From JAVJRN01 sp047635055 (GTDB taxonomy: Bacteria > Bacteroidota > Bacteroidia > Cytophagales > Cyclobacteriaceae), in assembly GCA_047635055.1 (NCBI GenBank), contig JBLIIJ010000004.1, forward strand, positions 1 through 64,000: DNA of 64,000 nt, written 5' to 3'. A model generated the notes under the pieces. The model saw only the letters and a program-made list of their open reading frames with translations, made no database searches and had not been told where the DNA came from. Both the position numbers and the translations under genes were made by a program. Of this stretch, positions 62,279-64,000 are shown piece by piece. Numbering within the stretch: the first letter of the stretch is position 1; every line of letters starts with the position of its first letter.

Positions 62279-63361
62279 ATGCAAAATCGCGATACCTTAT
62301 TTTTCCTTCCAGATATTTCTGGCTTTACTTCCTTCGTAAACAACGTAGATATATCACATTCGAAACACATCATTGCCGAATTACTTGAGGCTGTAATGTC
62401 AAAAAACAAATTAAAATTTGACTTGGGTGAAATTGAAGGTGATGCACTCTTTTACTACAGTAAAAATAATTTACCCAGTTTTGATCAGGTCTTGGCTCAA
62501 GCCAAAGAGATGTTTCTCGCTTTTCACCAACAATTATTATTGTATGACAATAGAAGAATATGCAATTGTGGAGCCTGCTCCTCTGCGGTCAACCTTTCTT
62601 TAAAATTCATTATTCATTACGGCGAAAGTGAACTAATATCAATAGGCGGAAGGAACCTTAAGCCATTTGGCAAAGATGTCATACTTGCCCATCGATTATT
62701 AAAAAACACGTTACCAACGAGAGAGTATATACTTTTTACCGATACAGTAGAAAAAGAAAATATGCCAAGCTGGTTTACTACACAGCGAACAACCGAAACC
62801 ATTGATGGAGAGCAAGTAAAGATTTACTATGCTGATATCAACTCGTTACTCAATGAAGTACCTGAAATCCCTGAACTACAATCAAACCACCGAGCACCGA
62901 ATCCAATAATTGTTGAGGGGTATTTAGATGCTAAACCAGAAGACATTTACGAACTCCTCAGCAACATGGACTTAAGAGAACTGTGGAATAAAAAAGTGGA
63001 TAAACTTGAATACAATAAAGATCGAATTAACAGAATTGGAGATAAGCACTTATGTGTAATCGATGGGAGAACCCTTGAATTTGAAACTTTGACAGAAAAT
63101 TTTGGGAATAAATCTCTTGTCTATGGAGAAGTCACTAAAAATATCCCGGTTGTCAAAACAATGACCAATTACTTCATCCTTCAAAAGAAAGGTGAGCAAA
63201 CATTTCTGAGAATTGAGTCTCACTTTAAACCACTTCCTATCATTGGCTTTTTACTCACTCCTTTCATTCGAAAAATGGTAAAAAAAGAGTTTGAAGAAAC
63301 GATCAATCAGTTAAAAACTGTGGCGCAAACAAACTTTCTGATACCTGCAGCTCCTTTATAG
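62279..63361 (+). CDS. DUF2652 plus SRPBCC-domain protein
   Basis: The protein has 360 residues from the ATG at 62279 (a TTG five codons upstream is possible). The N-terminal about 190 residues match the DUF2652 pattern: LFFLPDISGFTSFVNN at residues 6-21, and LGEIEGDALFYYS near 49. Both resemble the metal-binding segments of nucleotide cyclase folds, and a CNCGAC cysteine cluster lies near residue 98. The C-terminal about 150 residues fit a SRPBCC (START-like) domain (VEGYLDAKPEDIYELLSNMD). Cyclase activity is not established. Confidence 0.78.
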   Translation: MQNRDTLFFLPDISGFTSFVNNVDISHSKHIIAELLEAVMSKNKLKFDLGEIEGDALFYYSKNNLPSFDQVLAQAKEMFLAFHQQLLLYDNRRICNCGACSSAVNLSLKFIIHYGESELISIGGRNLKPFGKDVILAHRLLKNTLPTREYILFTDTVEKENMPSWFTTQRTTETIDGEQVKIYYADINSLLNEVPEIPELQSNHRAPNPIIVEGYLDAKPEDIYELLSNMDLRELWNKKVDKLEYNKDRINRIGDKHLCVIDGRTLEFETLTENFGNKSLVYGEVTKNIPVVKTMTNYFILQKKGEQTFLRIESHFKPLPIIGFLLTPFIRKMVKKEFEETINQLKTVAQTNFLIPAAPL

Positions 63362-63374
63362 TAGAAAGAAGACA

Positions 63375-63401
63375 TAAAAAAACCCACCAAAGAGTGAGTT
63401 A
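63375..63401 (-). terminator. Terminator of the small CxxC protein
   Basis: On the minus strand AACTCAC (63401-63395) pairs with GTGGGTT (one G-T wobble), followed by TTTTTT. It begins about 26 bases after the small protein's stop. Confidence 0.65.
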
Positions 63402-63426
63402 AAATTCTTGACGGTTCATGCGTTAA

Positions 63427-63600
63427 TTAACTCCCGCAACCCACGCAATCAATTTCACTATTCATGGGTCTAGTCCCGTTTAATTTCATCTTAAGACTAT
63501 GGATTTTGTCTTTTAAATCCATGTCTTGAAACATGTCACCTGTCAATTGTCCTTCCAATTGTTTGATTTCACTTTGAATTTGTTCAGCAGTCATTTGCAT
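63427..63600 (-). CDS. Small CVGCGS-ending protein
   Basis: The protein has 57 residues from the ATG at 63600 (an ATG two codons later is possible; the frame is open further upstream but unlikely to be coding). It is a charged coiled-coil-like helix pair (AEQIQSEIKQLEGQLTGD, MDLKDKIHSLKMKLNG). The C-terminal tail ends CVGCGS, a CxxC pair that could bind metal or act in redox. I know of no function. The coding call is supported by the well-placed terminator on the same strand. Confidence 0.6.
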   Translation of the reverse strand: MQMTAEQIQSEIKQLEGQLTGDMFQDMDLKDKIHSLKMKLNGTRPMNSEIDCVGCGS

Positions 63601-63904
63601 TAGGTATTTTGTATTAGCAGTAAGGGATCTAAGATTATATACTACAATATAATAAAGGAAACAGTTCAATCAAGAAAATTATTATTGAACATTGATGATT
63701 TTTTAAAAATCTTCAAAAAACAGGGTAAAACTGTTAATTTATTTGGCAAACTTCTTCAAATAAGACGGGGATACCACGCCGTACGACTTCTAGCTTAAAG
63801 CATCTAGTTTGGGATAACACACTTCACCTCTATATTATTGGGCAATTATTTTCATACACGACCGTTTCTACTGCATATAGTCTTTTTACATAACCACTAA
63901 TAAT

Positions 63905-64000
63905 ATGGAATTGAAAAAAAATCCAAAGTATGATCTTGAAAACAAAAGACCACTTTTCTTATCGATAGGGTTAGTTGTCGCATTATTTTGCGTGACAATA
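63905..64000 (+). CDS. tonB: TonB energy-transducer protein, N-terminal fragment
   Basis: Thirty-two codons are present before the window ends. The sequence MELKKNPKYDLENKRPLF followed by a membrane segment (FLSIGLVVALFCVTI) is the characteristic N-terminus of Bacteroidetes TonB. TonB couples the proton motive force to outer-membrane receptors. The C-terminal domain lies beyond the edge. Confidence 0.8.
   Translation, partial: MELKKNPKYDLENKRPLFLSIGLVVALFCVTI

Noticed and set aside
1..64000. tRNA genes, rRNA, CRISPR arrays and insertion sequences
   Set aside because: I scanned by eye for T-loop-like sequences, regularly spaced repeats, transposase motifs and terminal inverted repeats, and found none that held up. 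A covariance-model scan could still find a small RNA.

Overview
The window reads as a chromosome segment of a marine-type member of Bacteroidetes, most likely Cytophagales. The evidence is the low GC content, the near absence of Shine-Dalgarno sequences, recurrent TAnnTTTG promoter elements, many lipoproteins, a fused SecDF, a zinc-ribbon-less AccD, NqrF, a DUF4834 protein, and a TonB that begins at the right edge. Almost all of it is dense core-genome sequence. I see no tRNA, rRNA, CRISPR array, insertion sequence or prophage.

Left part (1-20.8 kb): a truncated surface lipoprotein and a membrane protein with a zinc ribbon come first. A tight kynurenine-pathway operon follows (3-hydroxyanthranilate dioxygenase, kynureninase, kynurenine monooxygenase). 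Then come a TerB-like protein, a carotenoid desaturase, an MltF-like lytic transglycosylase and DXS, which supplies isoprenoid precursors. Divergent from dxs is scpA, which converges on ndk. Divergent from ndk is a tightly packed run nrnA, two FKBP-type lipoproteins, rdgB and udk. After it are a small anchored protein, secDF, and a hybrid histidine kinase on the minus strand that is interrupted by a frameshift and lacks its phosphoacceptor histidine.

Middle part (20.8-33.2 kb): an exported amidohydrolase is divergent from a three-gene ferric-iron ABC transporter (lipoprotein binding protein, fused permease, ATPase). Two small membrane proteins (one PspC-like), an arginase-fold protein with altered metal ligands, a lone nqrF, accD, and carB with a DUF4834 gene follow.

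A gene-poor stretch of about 4 kb (33.2-37.2 kb) holds a broken WYL/YafY-type regulator, one intact Tyr/Asp-rich lipoprotein with its own terminator, and gene-like fragments with stops. It looks like a decaying variable region.

Right part (37.2-64 kb): lpd and the sucA-sucB operon (2-oxoglutarate dehydrogenase complex) precede rpsP-rimM-trmD, with rplS unusually distant. dapF, secA, a SPOR lipoprotein and an M20 peptidase run in one direction. A divergent pair of phosphate transporters, a holin-like/envelope pair, an AraC regulator preceded by a long palindrome, and an acyl-CoA dehydrogenase follow. The window ends with a MG2/plug-type outer-surface protein and its CarboxypepD_reg-like neighbour, a DUF2652 plus SRPBCC protein, a small CxxC protein and the first 32 codons of tonB.

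The most notable observations are: a perfect A AAA AAC slippery heptamer followed at once by a stop in the histidine kinase; promoters whose -7 element sits directly before the start codon (scpA, crtI and others), implying leaderless or nearly leaderless mRNAs; palindromes before the iron transporter and the AraC gene; and the decaying 33-37 kb region. I did not find a clearly new multi-gene system. All family names come from motif recognition by eye, without database searches.
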